A DNA stretch of 64,000 bases from Haloferax namakaokahaiae (GCF_042663225.1 NZ_JBHTAA010000005.1:930001-994000); one strand, 5' to 3'; positions 1 to 8,569 are shown, counted from the first letter of the stretch. The notes: a model not told the origin generated them from the sequence alone. Translations and numbers: made by a program.

Positions 1-1
1 C

Positions 2-865
2 TTCGAGGGCACGCCAGAAGCGCCGCTCTCCGACGAGGTGCGCGACCGAATCGAGGAAGCCATCGACGAGTTCCAGGCCGGACTCAACGACTACTCCATC
101 CGGAAATCGGGCAATGCTGCCGTCCGCCTCGCCCAGTTTGGCAACGAGTACATCCAGCGCAACGAACCGTGGAAACTCACCGACGAAGACCCCGAGCAGG
201 CCGCACAGGTCATCCGCGACTGCGTGCAGATTGCGAAGGCCGTGGCCGTCCTCTTCGCGCCGACTGCACCCGGCAAGATGCAGGAACTCTGGACGCAAAT
301 CGGCGAGGAAGGCGACGTGTCGGACGTCGGTATCGACGCCGCGCTCGAATCGCCCGCCGCGAACTTCGGCGAACCGGAAGCGCTCTTCGAGAAAATCGAA
401 GACGAGCGCGTCGAAGCCCTGAACGAAAAGCTCGAAGAGCGCGTCGCGGAAGCGACCGACGACGAAGACAACGACGCAGACGAAGCAGACGACGACTCCA
501 TGACCGAATCAGAATCCGCCGCGACCGACCTCGAACCGCTCGCAGACGACCGCATCAGCTTCGACGACTTCCTCGAACTCGACCTTCGCGTCGGCGAGAT
601 TCTCGACGCCGAGGGCATCGACGGCGCGGACAAACTCGCAAAGCTGACGGTCGATATCGGCGTCGAAGAGCGCCAAATCGTCGCCGGCATCAAGCAACTC
701 CACGACCTCGATTCCCTCGCAGGCCAGAAAGTCATCATCGTCGCCAACCTCGAAAAGGCCGAGTTGTTCGGCGTCGAATCGAACGGGATGTTGCTCGCCG
801 CGGGCGACGAAGCCGACATCCTGACGACCCACGGTGACGCCGTTCCAGGCACGAAGGTTCAGTAA
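2..865 (+). CDS. metG: Methionine--tRNA ligase, C-terminal part (5' end outside window)
   Basis: The frame is open from the left edge, so this is the last 287 residues of methionyl-tRNA synthetase, which charges tRNA-Met in the cytoplasm. The first ~140 residues are the helical anticodon-binding domain (NEYIQRNEPWKL, then QIAKAVAVLFAPTAPGKMQ). A very acidic linker of D and E follows, and from about residue 183 an EMAPII/Trbp111-like OB fold begins (FDDFLELDLRVGEIL, later QIVAGIKQ, ending NGMLLAA). That appended tRNA-binding domain is common in bacterial and archaeal MetRS. The catalytic domain lies upstream. It converges on the small membrane gene at 910. Confidence is high from the domain order. 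Confidence 0.93.
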   Translation, partial: FEGTPEAPLSDEVRDRIEEAIDEFQAGLNDYSIRKSGNAAVRLAQFGNEYIQRNEPWKLTDEDPEQAAQVIRDCVQIAKAVAVLFAPTAPGKMQELWTQIGEEGDVSDVGIDAALESPAANFGEPEALFEKIEDERVEALNEKLEERVAEATDDEDNDADEADDDSMTESESAATDLEPLADDRISFDDFLELDLRVGEILDAEGIDGADKLAKLTVDIGVEERQIVAGIKQLHDLDSLAGQKVIIVANLEKAELFGVESNGMLLAAGDEADILTTHGDAVPGTKVQ

Positions 866-909
866 GGCGCTTCGAACGCTGATTTTCTGATTTTCGACGG
901 TTCTATCGA

Positions 910-1209
910 TTAGTTGCTAATCCCGTCGAGATATCCCTCGCGGACCAGTGCGACACCGCGAAGGACGGCCGCAAAGACGGCGGTGACCAATCCAGCGAAG
1001 ACGTAGGTGTCGTGATTTTCGAGTTCGAAGATAGTGGCGGCGAACAGGAGCGACCCACCAATCCCGACGACGACGTTCGAAAAGAGGGTGAGTGTGTCAC
1101 CGCTGTCCCGAAATTCGCCGACCATTTGCCTGACGAAATGGCCGACGAGAATCGCATAGAGGACGCCGAACACCATCGTAGCGGGGGCCAGCGATAGGAG
1201 GGGTACCAT
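910..1209 (-). CDS. Small membrane protein, paralogue of the next gene
   Basis: A 99-residue protein with about three predicted hydrophobic segments (VPLLSLAPATMVFGVLYAIL; TLFSNVVVGIGGSLLFAATIF; YVFAGLVTAVFAAVLRGVAL). I do not recognise a functional family. Its middle (EFRDSGDTLTLFSNVVVGIGGS) aligns with EIRDGTDSLTLFSTVLFALGGA in the neighbouring gene at 1287-1652, so the two are diverged tandem duplicates. It sits 77 bases downstream of that gene, same strand, and may be cotranscribed. The overlapping 110-residue frame is serine-rich and lacks this homology, so it was not chosen. Confidence 0.7.
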   Translation of the reverse strand: MVPLLSLAPATMVFGVLYAILVGHFVRQMVGEFRDSGDTLTLFSNVVVGIGGSLLFAATIFELENHDTYVFAGLVTAVFAAVLRGVALVREGYLDGISN

Positions 1210-1286
1210 CGAGTGGAACTCAGGCCATTCGACAATGAATCTGTTGTCAGAATGTTAACTTCGGTGCGCTCGGCGATGTAAATCAG

Positions 1287-1652
1287 TCAGACAACACCCT
1301 CGTCAGCCCGTTCGTTTCGGAACCACGCGAGTGCTCGAATCGCCGCGGCGAGGAGTATCACAGCGAGTGCGCCAAACGTGACTGTCTCACTGTCGGCGAG
1401 AGAGACGACACGCCCAGTGAGCGAGAACGCGCCACCGAGTGCGAACAACACCGTCGAAAACAGCGTCAGTGAGTCTGTCCCGTCTCGTATCTCCTCGACG
1501 ATTTGTATTCCGACCAGCAGGACAACACTAGCGACGAAAGTGCCAAATGCGAGTGTAGAAGCAGGTTCTCGAACGCCGAAATAGTACACCGGTGCCACGA
1601 CGAGTACGCCAAATCCGACCTTCATCGCGGTTTTTCGAGTGAGGAGGGTCAT
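1287..1652 (-). CDS. Small membrane protein, paralogue of the previous gene
   Basis: A 121-residue protein with four likely transmembrane segments: KVGFGVLVVAPVYYFGV, LAFGTFVASVVLLVGIQIV, LFSTVLFALGGAFSLTGRVV and FGALAVILLAAAIRALAWF. The conserved signature shared with the 910-1209 gene is an acidic cytoplasmic loop (EIRDGTDSLTLFS) just before the third helix. Function is unknown. The shared loop and similar size suggest gene duplication rather than chance. It is followed on the same strand by the 910 gene and preceded by the cytochrome subunit at 1716, with a 63-base gap, so it may belong to the same transcript. Confidence 0.72.
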   Translation of the reverse strand: MTLLTRKTAMKVGFGVLVVAPVYYFGVREPASTLAFGTFVASVVLLVGIQIVEEIRDGTDSLTLFSTVLFALGGAFSLTGRVVSLADSETVTFGALAVILLAAAIRALAWFRNERADEGVV

Positions 1653-1715
1653 GCTCCGCAGTACTGGTAGTCGGGAGATGAAATTATCGCTGAAAAGACA
1701 GGTCCGTGGCGACGC

Positions 1716-2546
1716 TCACGGCCGTTTCGGCGGACGAAGCCGGTAGTACCGACGATTGAGGTTGTACATGTAGCCCTCTTTCATCGTCTTGAGCACCGCG
1801 TAGGAGATGAGCGCGCCGACGATTGGCAGGAGGAACGTCATATCGAACAGCAAGTTCGGGTCGAGTGGGACGAGGTTCTTGATAGCCAGGGTGCTGATAG
1901 TGAGCGCGAAGATGACTCCGCCGATGCCGATGGCCGCCCAGAACGGCTCTTCGACTGGTCGCCGCGCAGACCCCTTGTTGAGGAACGGCACGAGTGCGAT
2001 GAAGCCGACGACGACGCCGTTAGCGAGGACGCCGAACGTCCGGTCGGCCATGAGTTTTTGCCCGCCGAGGATGGCGAGTTCGGGGTTCAGCGGTTCCATT
2101 TTGAGGAGTCCGAACGACCAGTAGAGGTACCAGTCGGGCAGGATAATCGCCGGGGTCTGGCTCGGGTTCGCGGGCGCGCCGATGTGCGGCGGCATCGTCG
2201 CCGAGAGGAACAGAATCATCCCGACGAAGAACGACGCAATCGAGAGGTTGCGGACGGTCTCGTGGGGCCACGTCGGGAACGCGAGCACGTCGCGCTCGAT
2301 GTAGTCCGACGACTGGCGAACCGTCTGGTCCTCGTAGCGGGCGCGCTCGAAGTACTCGTAGGTTAGTCGAGCGAGTCCCTGTCGTCTCGATTTTCGCTCG
2401 TAGAACGTCGGCGTCTCGTTGTCCGGAGGAACTGGTCCTGTTGGGAGACCACCGTCTGCTTCGGGGTCGGCCTCCGATTCTGTTCCGGCGTCCACGTCAC
2501 TCTCACCACCATCCGTTCGAAGTGGAAACTCACCGGGCGGGTGCAT
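1716..2546 (-). CDS. Cytochrome bc complex cytochrome b subunit, C-terminal (PetD-like) domain
   Basis: A 276-residue protein. The first ~95 residues are hydrophilic and acidic, followed by a membrane domain equal to the C-terminal half of cytochrome b (subunit IV). The Qo-site motif appears as ILPDWYLYWSFGLLKM, a PDWY version of PEWY, and is preceded by PPHIGAPANPSQTPA. Further helices are FGVLANGVVVGFIALVPFL, FWAAIGIGGVIFALTISTLA and FLLPIVGALISYAVL. This half binds quinol in the bc or b6f complex but carries no haem by itself. No Rieske protein, haem-bearing cytochrome b N-terminal half or other partner is next to it, so it must work with subunits encoded elsewhere or be a stand-alone paralogue. 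Confidence 0.85.
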   Translation of the reverse strand: MHPPGEFPLRTDGGESDVDAGTESEADPEADGGLPTGPVPPDNETPTFYERKSRRQGLARLTYEYFERARYEDQTVRQSSDYIERDVLAFPTWPHETVRNLSIASFFVGMILFLSATMPPHIGAPANPSQTPAIILPDWYLYWSFGLLKMEPLNPELAILGGQKLMADRTFGVLANGVVVGFIALVPFLNKGSARRPVEEPFWAAIGIGGVIFALTISTLAIKNLVPLDPNLLFDMTFLLPIVGALISYAVLKTMKEGYMYNLNRRYYRLRPPKRP

Positions 2547-2704
2547 ACGAGAACGTAGGCCCGAGCGAGTAAATAGTGTTTGCTAGATTACATATGACCT
2601 AATTCTGGACACTCATCGAGCGATGAACCTCCGAGAGACCCCGTGAACACTCAATAGACTCCCTATGCGAATCAGTTACTCACATCCGAATTCATCATCG
2701 GGCT

Positions 2705-2712
2705 TTTTTATT
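2705..2712 (+). promoter_or_regulatory. TATA box of pyk
   Basis: The sequence TTTTTATT lies with its centre about 25 bases before the pyk ATG. That spacing places the transcript start at or next to the start codon, as in leaderless haloarchaeal mRNAs. No Shine-Dalgarno sequence is present between it and the gene. Confidence 0.6.
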
Positions 2713-2732
2713 CGTCACTCGTAGGTCGGGCT

Positions 2733-4493
2733 ATGAGAAACGCGAAAATCGTCTGTACACTCGGTCCGGCATCTTTTGACCGAGAGACGATTCGTGGCCT
2801 CGCCGACGCCGGAATGAGCGTCGCACGTATGAACGCGAGCCACGGAACCGTCGAACATCGCTCGAAGGTCATCGACAACATCCGCGCCGTCGATGATGCG
2901 ACCGAAGAACCGCTCGCGGCCATGCTCGACCTGCAAGGCCCGGAAGTCCGAACCGCGCCCATCGACGAGGAAATCGTCCTCGAAACGGCCAGCGAAGTCC
3001 GATTCTACGAAGGTGACGAGGCGACGCCCGAGGCGGTCGGTCTCTCGTATTCGATTACCGCCGCTGAACCCGGCGACACGATTCTCCTCGACGACGGCCG
3101 CATCGAAGCGACAGTCCAACGCGTCGAAGACGGGTCAATCTACGCGACCATCAAATCCGGCGGCGAACTCGGCGCTCGAAAAGGTGTGAACGTCCCCGGT
3201 GTGGACCTCGATATCGACCTCATCACCGACTCCGACTACGAGAACCTCGAACTCGCCGCGGAGAAGGAAGTCGATTTCGTCGCCGCCTCGTTCATCCGCG
3301 ATGCCGCCGACGTGTACACCATCAGCGACACGCTCGAAGAGTTCGGCGCTGACATCCCCATCATCGCCAAAATCGAACGCGCCGGGGCCGTCGAGAACCT
3401 CGACCAGATTATCGAGGCCGCTCACGGCGTCATGGTCGCCCGCGGTGACCTCGGTGTGGAGTGCCCGCTCGAAGAAGTCCCGATAATCCAGAAGCGAACC
3501 ATCCGCAAAGCGCAGGCCGCCGGCGTTCCCGTCATCACCGCGACGGAGATGCTCGATTCGATGGTGCACGCCCGCCGTCCGACCCGTGCGGAGGCCTCTG
3601 ACGTTGCGAACGCCGTCCTCGACGGAACCGACGCCGTGATGCTCTCGGGCGAGACCGCGGTCGGCGACCACCCGGTTCGCGTCGTCCAGACCATGTCTCG
3701 CATCGTGAGCGAAGTCGAAGCGAGTCCGGAGTACCTCGAAAGCCAAGAACAGCGCGTGCCGACGGCGGCCGACGACTCTCGCACCGAAGCGCTCGCTCGC
3801 TCCGCTCGCTATCTCGCCCGCGACGTGAACGCCGCGGCAATCGTCGCCGTCACGGAGTCCGGGTACACCGCCCACAAGACGGCGAAGTTCCGCCCCGGCG
3901 TGCCAGTCGTCGCCGTCACCCCGAGTGACCGGACTCGCCGTCAACTCGCCCTCTCGTGGGGTGTCTCACCCGAGTACTCTGATTACAGCACGAGCGTCGA
4001 ATCGGTCATGGAAGACGCCGTGACCGCCGCGCTCGACGCTGAGGTCGCCGAGTCGGGTGATACGCTCGTCGTCCTCTCTGGGATGATGTCCGAGTTGGAA
4101 GGGACGAACACGACGAACATGCTCAAAGTCCACGTCGCCGCCGAAGACATCGCCAACGGGCGCAAGGTGGTCGGCGGACGCGTCGCCGGGCCGCTCTACC
4201 GCACCGGCGACGGCGACCTCTCGGACGTTCCCGAGGGCGCAGTCCTCTCGCTCGCGGCCGACTTCGACGGCGAGTTCGACGGTGACGCCGCGAAACTCGC
4301 GGGCATCATCGACGCCCGCCCCGGTATGACCGGCTATCCGGCACTCGTCGCCCGCGAACTCGATATCCCCATGATTTCCGGCGCGCCACTCCCGGTCACC
4401 GTCGCCGAAGGGTCGGTCGTCACGCTCCACGCCGAGCGCGGCATCGTCTACGAGGGCGACGTGATTAGCCACGAGACCGAAGACCGCAAATAA
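2733..4493 (+). CDS. pyk: Pyruvate kinase with C-terminal PEP-utiliser-like domain
   Basis: A 586-residue enzyme of the last step of glycolysis, phosphoenolpyruvate plus ADP to pyruvate plus ATP. The start MRNAKIVCTLGPAS is the canonical first strand; ARMNASHG, LDLQGPEVRT, AKIERAGAVEN, MVARGDLGVE and TATEMLDSM follow in family order, with the allosteric C domain ending near residue 470. The last ~115 residues form an extra phosphohistidine-type domain, as in Bacillus pyruvate kinases. In that domain the position of the usual histidine (TSHAA-like) reads GMTGYPALV, so it is probably not phosphorylated. Strong TATA box, leaderless start. Confidence 0.97.
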   Translation: MRNAKIVCTLGPASFDRETIRGLADAGMSVARMNASHGTVEHRSKVIDNIRAVDDATEEPLAAMLDLQGPEVRTAPIDEEIVLETASEVRFYEGDEATPEAVGLSYSITAAEPGDTILLDDGRIEATVQRVEDGSIYATIKSGGELGARKGVNVPGVDLDIDLITDSDYENLELAAEKEVDFVAASFIRDAADVYTISDTLEEFGADIPIIAKIERAGAVENLDQIIEAAHGVMVARGDLGVECPLEEVPIIQKRTIRKAQAAGVPVITATEMLDSMVHARRPTRAEASDVANAVLDGTDAVMLSGETAVGDHPVRVVQTMSRIVSEVEASPEYLESQEQRVPTAADDSRTEALARSARYLARDVNAAAIVAVTESGYTAHKTAKFRPGVPVVAVTPSDRTRRQLALSWGVSPEYSDYSTSVESVMEDAVTAALDAEVAESGDTLVVLSGMMSELEGTNTTNMLKVHVAAEDIANGRKVVGGRVAGPLYRTGDGDLSDVPEGAVLSLAADFDGEFDGDAAKLAGIIDARPGMTGYPALVARELDIPMISGAPLPVTVAEGSVVTLHAERGIVYEGDVISHETEDRK

Positions 4494-4554
4494 CCGCAGA
4501 CTGCAACTAGCCAGTCGGTAGCCCTTTTGCCACTCGGTCGCGTAGTATCTCAGT

Positions 4555-4764
4555 ATGTCCCGCCCCGCTGAGTCCGACGAGACGAGCGACGACGAGTGGC
4601 GATTCGGTATCGACGAGGTCGGACCGGACGCAGAACCGGCCGAACCCGTCGAAGCACCCATCGAACCCGGCTCGCCCACCGCAGAGAACATCGCGTTCGT
4701 CCTCGTCGGCGTCTTGCTGACCGTCGGTCTCCTCTTCGTCACGGTGTTCCCGAACAGCCTGTAG
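4555..4764 (+). CDS. Short acidic protein with one C-terminal membrane helix
   Basis: A 69-residue protein. The first 40 residues are extremely acidic and rich in E, D and P (DETSDDEWRFGIDEVG). The C-terminus is one transmembrane helix, ENIAFVLVGVLLTVGLLFVT, ending VFPNSL, giving a tail-anchored topology. I recall families like this in many haloarchaea without assigned function. It stands alone 61 bases after pyk. A T-rich stretch CCCTTTTG about 30 bases upstream is a plausible TATA element. Confidence 0.65.
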   Translation: MSRPAESDETSDDEWRFGIDEVGPDAEPAEPVEAPIEPGSPTAENIAFVLVGVLLTVGLLFVTVFPNSL

Positions 4765-4897
4765 CCCGACCGTAAATTCTCGTCTGGGTCGCCGGTGAGC
4801 CGTCGGTATTGGGTACTGAGTTTACATCTTGATAATTGGCCCTTTTGATTTATGTAACCCCGAACGGAATCGCGCACACGGAAATTTGGAATTGAAT

Positions 4898-6634
4898 ATG
4901 AGTTCTGCACCCCGCGTCCCCGCGCTGTTAGTCGTTGTGGCGGTGATTCTCGCCACCGTTTGGGTCCCGGCACCGGCAGGTGCCACCAACGTGCCATCGG
5001 CGTCGTTCAGCCAGCAAGTCGTCACCGTCGAACGCGGTGACGTCGTCGAAATCCAAGTGTCACACTCGGAGTCCGGAACACTCCACATCGGCAGCGACGA
5101 CGACGGATACCACCTGACGGTCGAACTCACCGGGTCGGGCACGACCACGGTGACCATGGACACCTACAACTCGACCGGGTCGCCCTCGACGTACGTCTCC
5201 GGTGGCGGTAACAAGACCCTCCAGACCGGCCACTTACGCGACCCAATCGAGCCTTCGACCTACCTCATGAACGTCACCATCGGTGGCGTCGAGCGGGCGA
5301 TTTCGAAACTCGAAGTGACGCCGCGTGAACCGTCTCCCGCGACGACGTACATCGCACCCGAGAGTCTGGCCGACGACGAACTGACGGCCGAAAACGTTCG
5401 AAGTGCGGCGACCGAGCGAACGACCGTCGCACGGGGTGACCTCGCGGTCATCCGACTCGACGAGCACGGTCTCGAATCGGCGTTGAACGCCGACAACGTC
5501 ACCGGTGACGCCGCCTCGAACGGCATCGAAGTCTCGATGACCCAGCTCGAAGAGAAGATGAACAAAGAGGAGAAGACGTTCCTCGCAACGCCGGCGACCG
5601 GGACGTGGGTCGTCCCCGACTTCGAAAACGACGTGGTCTACGTCGTCTGGGACACGAGCGAACTCCCGATGGACGGTGAGCGCGAAGCCTACGAAGCGAC
5701 GGTTCGACTCCGCGGCGACGAGAACGACCTCGTCGAAGAGGACACCGTCATCGGCCGCACGAAAGTGACGCTCATCGAACAGCGCGTCGAAATCGACGTG
5801 GAGAACGAGACTATCTACCCGTGGGAACCACCGACGACGAACGTCACGGGTGAGACGACGCTCGCACCGGGGACGCAACTCGAAATTCGAGCACGCGCAC
5901 CGGGTCAGCCGTTCTTGAAACTCATCCAGGTCACGGTCACCGAGAACGAGACGTTCGCCCGTTCGGTCGAGTTCGAAGAGGACGACCGCGGTCTCGTCTT
6001 CCCCCTGTGGATTCGCCAGTACCGAGATTCGACCGAGCACACGATGCGCCTCTACGACTCCAACGCGAGTCTGACGTTTATCGACCAGGAGACGAACGGG
6101 ACGTACGCCACGCTCGACCAGGTGAACGTCTCTGTCGGCGGGTTCGTCCGCATCGAGACGGCCGACGAGGAACTCCTCGGGACGAGCGACTACCTCGAAC
6201 CGGGCAGTCACGAGAACGTCGTCGTCGAGTTCGACAGACGCATTTTGACGGATACAGAAGCCCTCGCAATCGTCTACATGGACAAAGAGCGCGACCAGAA
6301 CTTCTCGATGGCCGACGACCCGCCGTACCGAACCAACGGCACCATCGACCTGAACTCGTCGAACGGCAGTATCGTCGCCGACGACGCGTTGCTCCAACTC
6401 TCGCCGGATGCGACGACGCCAACGCCGACACCGACACCGACACCGACGGCGACGCCGACGAACGAAACGACGACCACGATGTCCACGACGGCGACCGAAA
6501 CGCCGTACCCGGTACAGTCTCGAACGCCGCTGGACCCCTCACAGGAGGGGACGAACGCGGGAATCCCGTTCTCGCCGGCGCTCGTCGTAATCGCACTGCT
6601 CAGTCTGGGCTTCATCGCACGGCGGCGACGATGA
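4898..6634 (+). CDS. Exported surface glycoprotein-like protein with C-terminal anchor
   Basis: A 578-residue cell-surface protein. ATG 4898 starts a Sec signal peptide (LLVVVAVILATVWVPAPAGA, likely cut before TNVPSASF); an in-frame upstream ATG at 4829 would add 23 residues and spoil it. The ectodomain is acidic with many N-x-S/T sequons (for example NVTGETTL, NETFARS), as in haloarchaeal BGTF/S-layer-type surface proteins. A Pro-Thr repeat and Thr-rich spacer follow, suited to O-glycosylation, then the tail GIPFSPALVVIALLSLGF and RRRR, resembling a PGF-CTERM anchor but without the PGF triplet. Probable archaeosortase-like processing is inference. Confidence 0.8.
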   Translation: MSSAPRVPALLVVVAVILATVWVPAPAGATNVPSASFSQQVVTVERGDVVEIQVSHSESGTLHIGSDDDGYHLTVELTGSGTTTVTMDTYNSTGSPSTYVSGGGNKTLQTGHLRDPIEPSTYLMNVTIGGVERAISKLEVTPREPSPATTYIAPESLADDELTAENVRSAATERTTVARGDLAVIRLDEHGLESALNADNVTGDAASNGIEVSMTQLEEKMNKEEKTFLATPATGTWVVPDFENDVVYVVWDTSELPMDGEREAYEATVRLRGDENDLVEEDTVIGRTKVTLIEQRVEIDVENETIYPWEPPTTNVTGETTLAPGTQLEIRARAPGQPFLKLIQVTVTENETFARSVEFEEDDRGLVFPLWIRQYRDSTEHTMRLYDSNASLTFIDQETNGTYATLDQVNVSVGGFVRIETADEELLGTSDYLEPGSHENVVVEFDRRILTDTEALAIVYMDKERDQNFSMADDPPYRTNGTIDLNSSNGSIVADDALLQLSPDATTPTPTPTPTPTATPTNETTTTMSTTATETPYPVQSRTPLDPSQEGTNAGIPFSPALVVIALLSLGFIARRRR

Positions 6635-6746
6635 CAGCGGTCGAACGCAGCGGTAGGTTTAATCGCTATCCGGCACGTCGAACTGACAACACATCCCACA
6701 ACATGACGGCACGTAACGGGCGCGACGGACGCACCGGGAGGACGCG

Positions 6747-7844
6747 ATGACGAGACTCGTCGAACTCGGTTCGTCCGATTTCGTCAAGTTCCTCTCGGAC
6801 CTCTGGACGCAACGAAACTGGCAGACGAACATCCAACCCCGAGGCGAAGGCCGATTTCTCATCCAAGGCCGCCGCGCCGACGGAACCAAGGGGATGCTCT
6901 TGGCACTCCCGGACGGCGACGCGACCGTCGAGAAGGACAACATCCGCGGCTTCATCGCGCACGCGAAGAAACGGTCGATAGACGTTATCGTCGTCGCCAC
7001 GCAAGGCGAGTTCACCGACGAGGTGCGCGGGTTTGCGACGAACCACGACGTGAAACTGCTCGACCTCGACTCGCTCGGTGAGACGGTCGAAGAAGAGGGA
7101 CTCGAAGAACTCGTCAAAGAGTACACCGACGGCGACGTGTACGAGAAGGCGGAGGTCGAATTCGGCCTGCCGTTCGACGTCCCCGAACCGATTGCGAACG
7201 CGCTCGAATCGCTGCCGTTAGAGTCGATTCGTGAACGACTCGATGGGCTTTCGATTCCGAAGAAAGTGCCCACCGTCGAGGAACTCAAGTCCGGGTCGCC
7301 GCCGAGCGTTCGCGTCGTCGTCGTCGCGGTGCTCTTGCTCGTCCTCGCACTCGGCTCTGTCGCCGCACTCGGACCGATGGTCGATGGTCTCGGCGGTCCC
7401 GCTGGACAGTCCGGCGTCGCCGTCTCCGCACTCTCGGTCGCACCACAGGAGTCGGCAGACGTCGTCGCGCACTGGAACGCGCGAACGACCGAGTCGATTG
7501 CAATCGGGAACTCCACGTACGCCGCACCAGACGGCCAGCAGTTCGTCGTCGTCGCCCTCGAAGTGACGCCGGCCGGCTCGTCACCGGTGTCGATTCCACA
7601 GTCCGCACTCGCGTTCGAATCCGACGGCGTTCGCTACGGTTATCAACCGCTCGCCGCGTCGAGCGGCCTGTTCAACGGCGGATTGTTCGCGCCGAACGAG
7701 TCGAGCGTCGTCTGGACCGTGTATTCGGTCCCGCAGAACGTCAGCACCGGAACCGTCGTCGTCGCCGAACCGATAGAAGACGACGTTGCGTTCGTCTACA
7801 ACGAGTCGGTCTCGACCGAACCGACCACCGAGTCGGCCGGGTGA
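6747..7844 (+). CDS. Membrane protein with Mrr-like cytoplasmic domain and exported C-terminal domain
   Basis: A 365-residue protein in three parts. Residues 1-125 look like a restriction-endonuclease-fold (Mrr-type) domain: LVELGSSDFVKFLSDLWTQR at the start and SIDVIVVATQGEFTDEVRGF at the end; but the expected D...(E/Q)xK active site is not evident (RFLIQGRRADGTKGMLLALP), so it may be catalytically dead. Residues ~189-212 are a transmembrane helix (VRVVVVAVLLLVLALGSVAAL). The outer domain resembles DUF4352-type folds (VVALEVTPAGSSPVSIP). It lies before the NfeD and SPFH genes. Membrane-associated sensing or binding is inferred; no activity is shown. Confidence 0.7.
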   Translation: MTRLVELGSSDFVKFLSDLWTQRNWQTNIQPRGEGRFLIQGRRADGTKGMLLALPDGDATVEKDNIRGFIAHAKKRSIDVIVVATQGEFTDEVRGFATNHDVKLLDLDSLGETVEEEGLEELVKEYTDGDVYEKAEVEFGLPFDVPEPIANALESLPLESIRERLDGLSIPKKVPTVEELKSGSPPSVRVVVVAVLLLVLALGSVAALGPMVDGLGGPAGQSGVAVSALSVAPQESADVVAHWNARTTESIAIGNSTYAAPDGQQFVVVALEVTPAGSSPVSIPQSALAFESDGVRYGYQPLAASSGLFNGGLFAPNESSVVWTVYSVPQNVSTGTVVVAEPIEDDVAFVYNESVSTEPTTESAG

Positions 7845-7908
7845 GTTCGACTCGCTCTCTCCTCGAATTACCTCAACTCTTAATCACCACACGTCCCTAG
7901 AGTGAGCC

Positions 7909-8496
7909 ATGGTGCCGTTTCCGCTGCAACTCGAACTCTTCGGGCCCGAGACGCTGCCGCTCCTCTTGGTGCTCGCAGGACTCGGTCTCTCTATCGCCGA
8001 GGCGTTAGCGCCCGGTGCACACTTCGTCGTCCTCGGCGTCGCGCTCCTCGCCGCGGGGCTGGTTGGCCTGCTCATCGGGCCATTTGCGACACCGCTCGTC
8101 CTCGGCGTCCTCGTCTTTCTCTTCGGGACGCTCGCGCTCTACGGCTACCGCGAACTCGACTTCTACGGGGGCAAGGGCAGTGGCCAAACGAGCGATTCAG
8201 CCGCGCTCAAAGGAAAGACGGGGCGCGTCACGGAGCGCGTCACGCCGACCAGCGGGCAGGTCAAACTCGACGCGGGGGGCTTCAACCCCTACTACGCCGC
8301 TCGCTCGGTCCACGGCGAACTCCCCGAAGGAACGGAAGTCGTCGTCGTCGATCCCGGCGGCGGCAACGTCATCACCGTCGAAGGGTTCGGTCCGGGCGAG
8401 GACGAAATCGACCGCGAACTCGCACGCGAGCGCGCGCGAAACAACGTCGATACCCCCGAGTCCGAACGGGAACGAGAAGACGCAGAACGGGCATAG
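7909..8496 (+). CDS. NfeD family membrane protein
   Basis: A 195-residue protein with an N-terminal membrane domain of about three helices (LPLLLVLAGLGLSIAEALA; VVLGVALLAAGLVGLLIG; LVLGVLVFLFGTLALYGY) and a C-terminal OB-like domain (LKGKTGRVTERVTPTSGQV, then EGTEVVVVDPGGGNVITVEG). That is the NfeD arrangement. NfeD proteins partner with SPFH proteins, and the next gene, 73 bases downstream, is one. The pair probably organises membrane microdomains. The tail is highly charged (DREREDAE-like). A CTTAAT element at 7877 fits a leaderless start. Confidence 0.88.
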   Translation: MVPFPLQLELFGPETLPLLLVLAGLGLSIAEALAPGAHFVVLGVALLAAGLVGLLIGPFATPLVLGVLVFLFGTLALYGYRELDFYGGKGSGQTSDSAALKGKTGRVTERVTPTSGQVKLDAGGFNPYYAARSVHGELPEGTEVVVVDPGGGNVITVEGFGPGEDEIDRELARERARNNVDTPESEREREDAERA

Positions 8497-8536
8497 AACC
8501 TCCCAAATCGCTTGACGTGGTTTCGTTCTTACACGA

Positions 8537-8544
8537 ATACTTAT
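8537..8544 (+). promoter_or_regulatory. TATA box of the SPFH gene
   Basis: ATACTTAT is centred 29 bases before the ATG at 8570, the usual spacing for a leaderless haloarchaeal transcript. It implies that the SPFH gene has its own promoter in addition to any read-through from nfeD. Confidence 0.5.
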
Positions 8545-8569
8545 CACACGGCCAACCTAATGTCCAGTT

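Noticed and set aside
903..1235. 110-residue minus-strand frame overlapping the small membrane gene
   Set aside because: Ser/Trp-rich and without homology to the tandem neighbour, unlike the 910-1209 frame.
5234..6397. 387-residue minus-strand frame inside the surface protein gene
   Set aside because: It is an antisense shadow; the sense strand has a signal peptide, sequons and a C-terminal anchor.
6418..6470. Short repeats ACGCCGACACCGAC suspected as a repeat array
   Set aside because: They encode the Thr-Pro linker of the surface protein and are in frame, so they are explained by coding.
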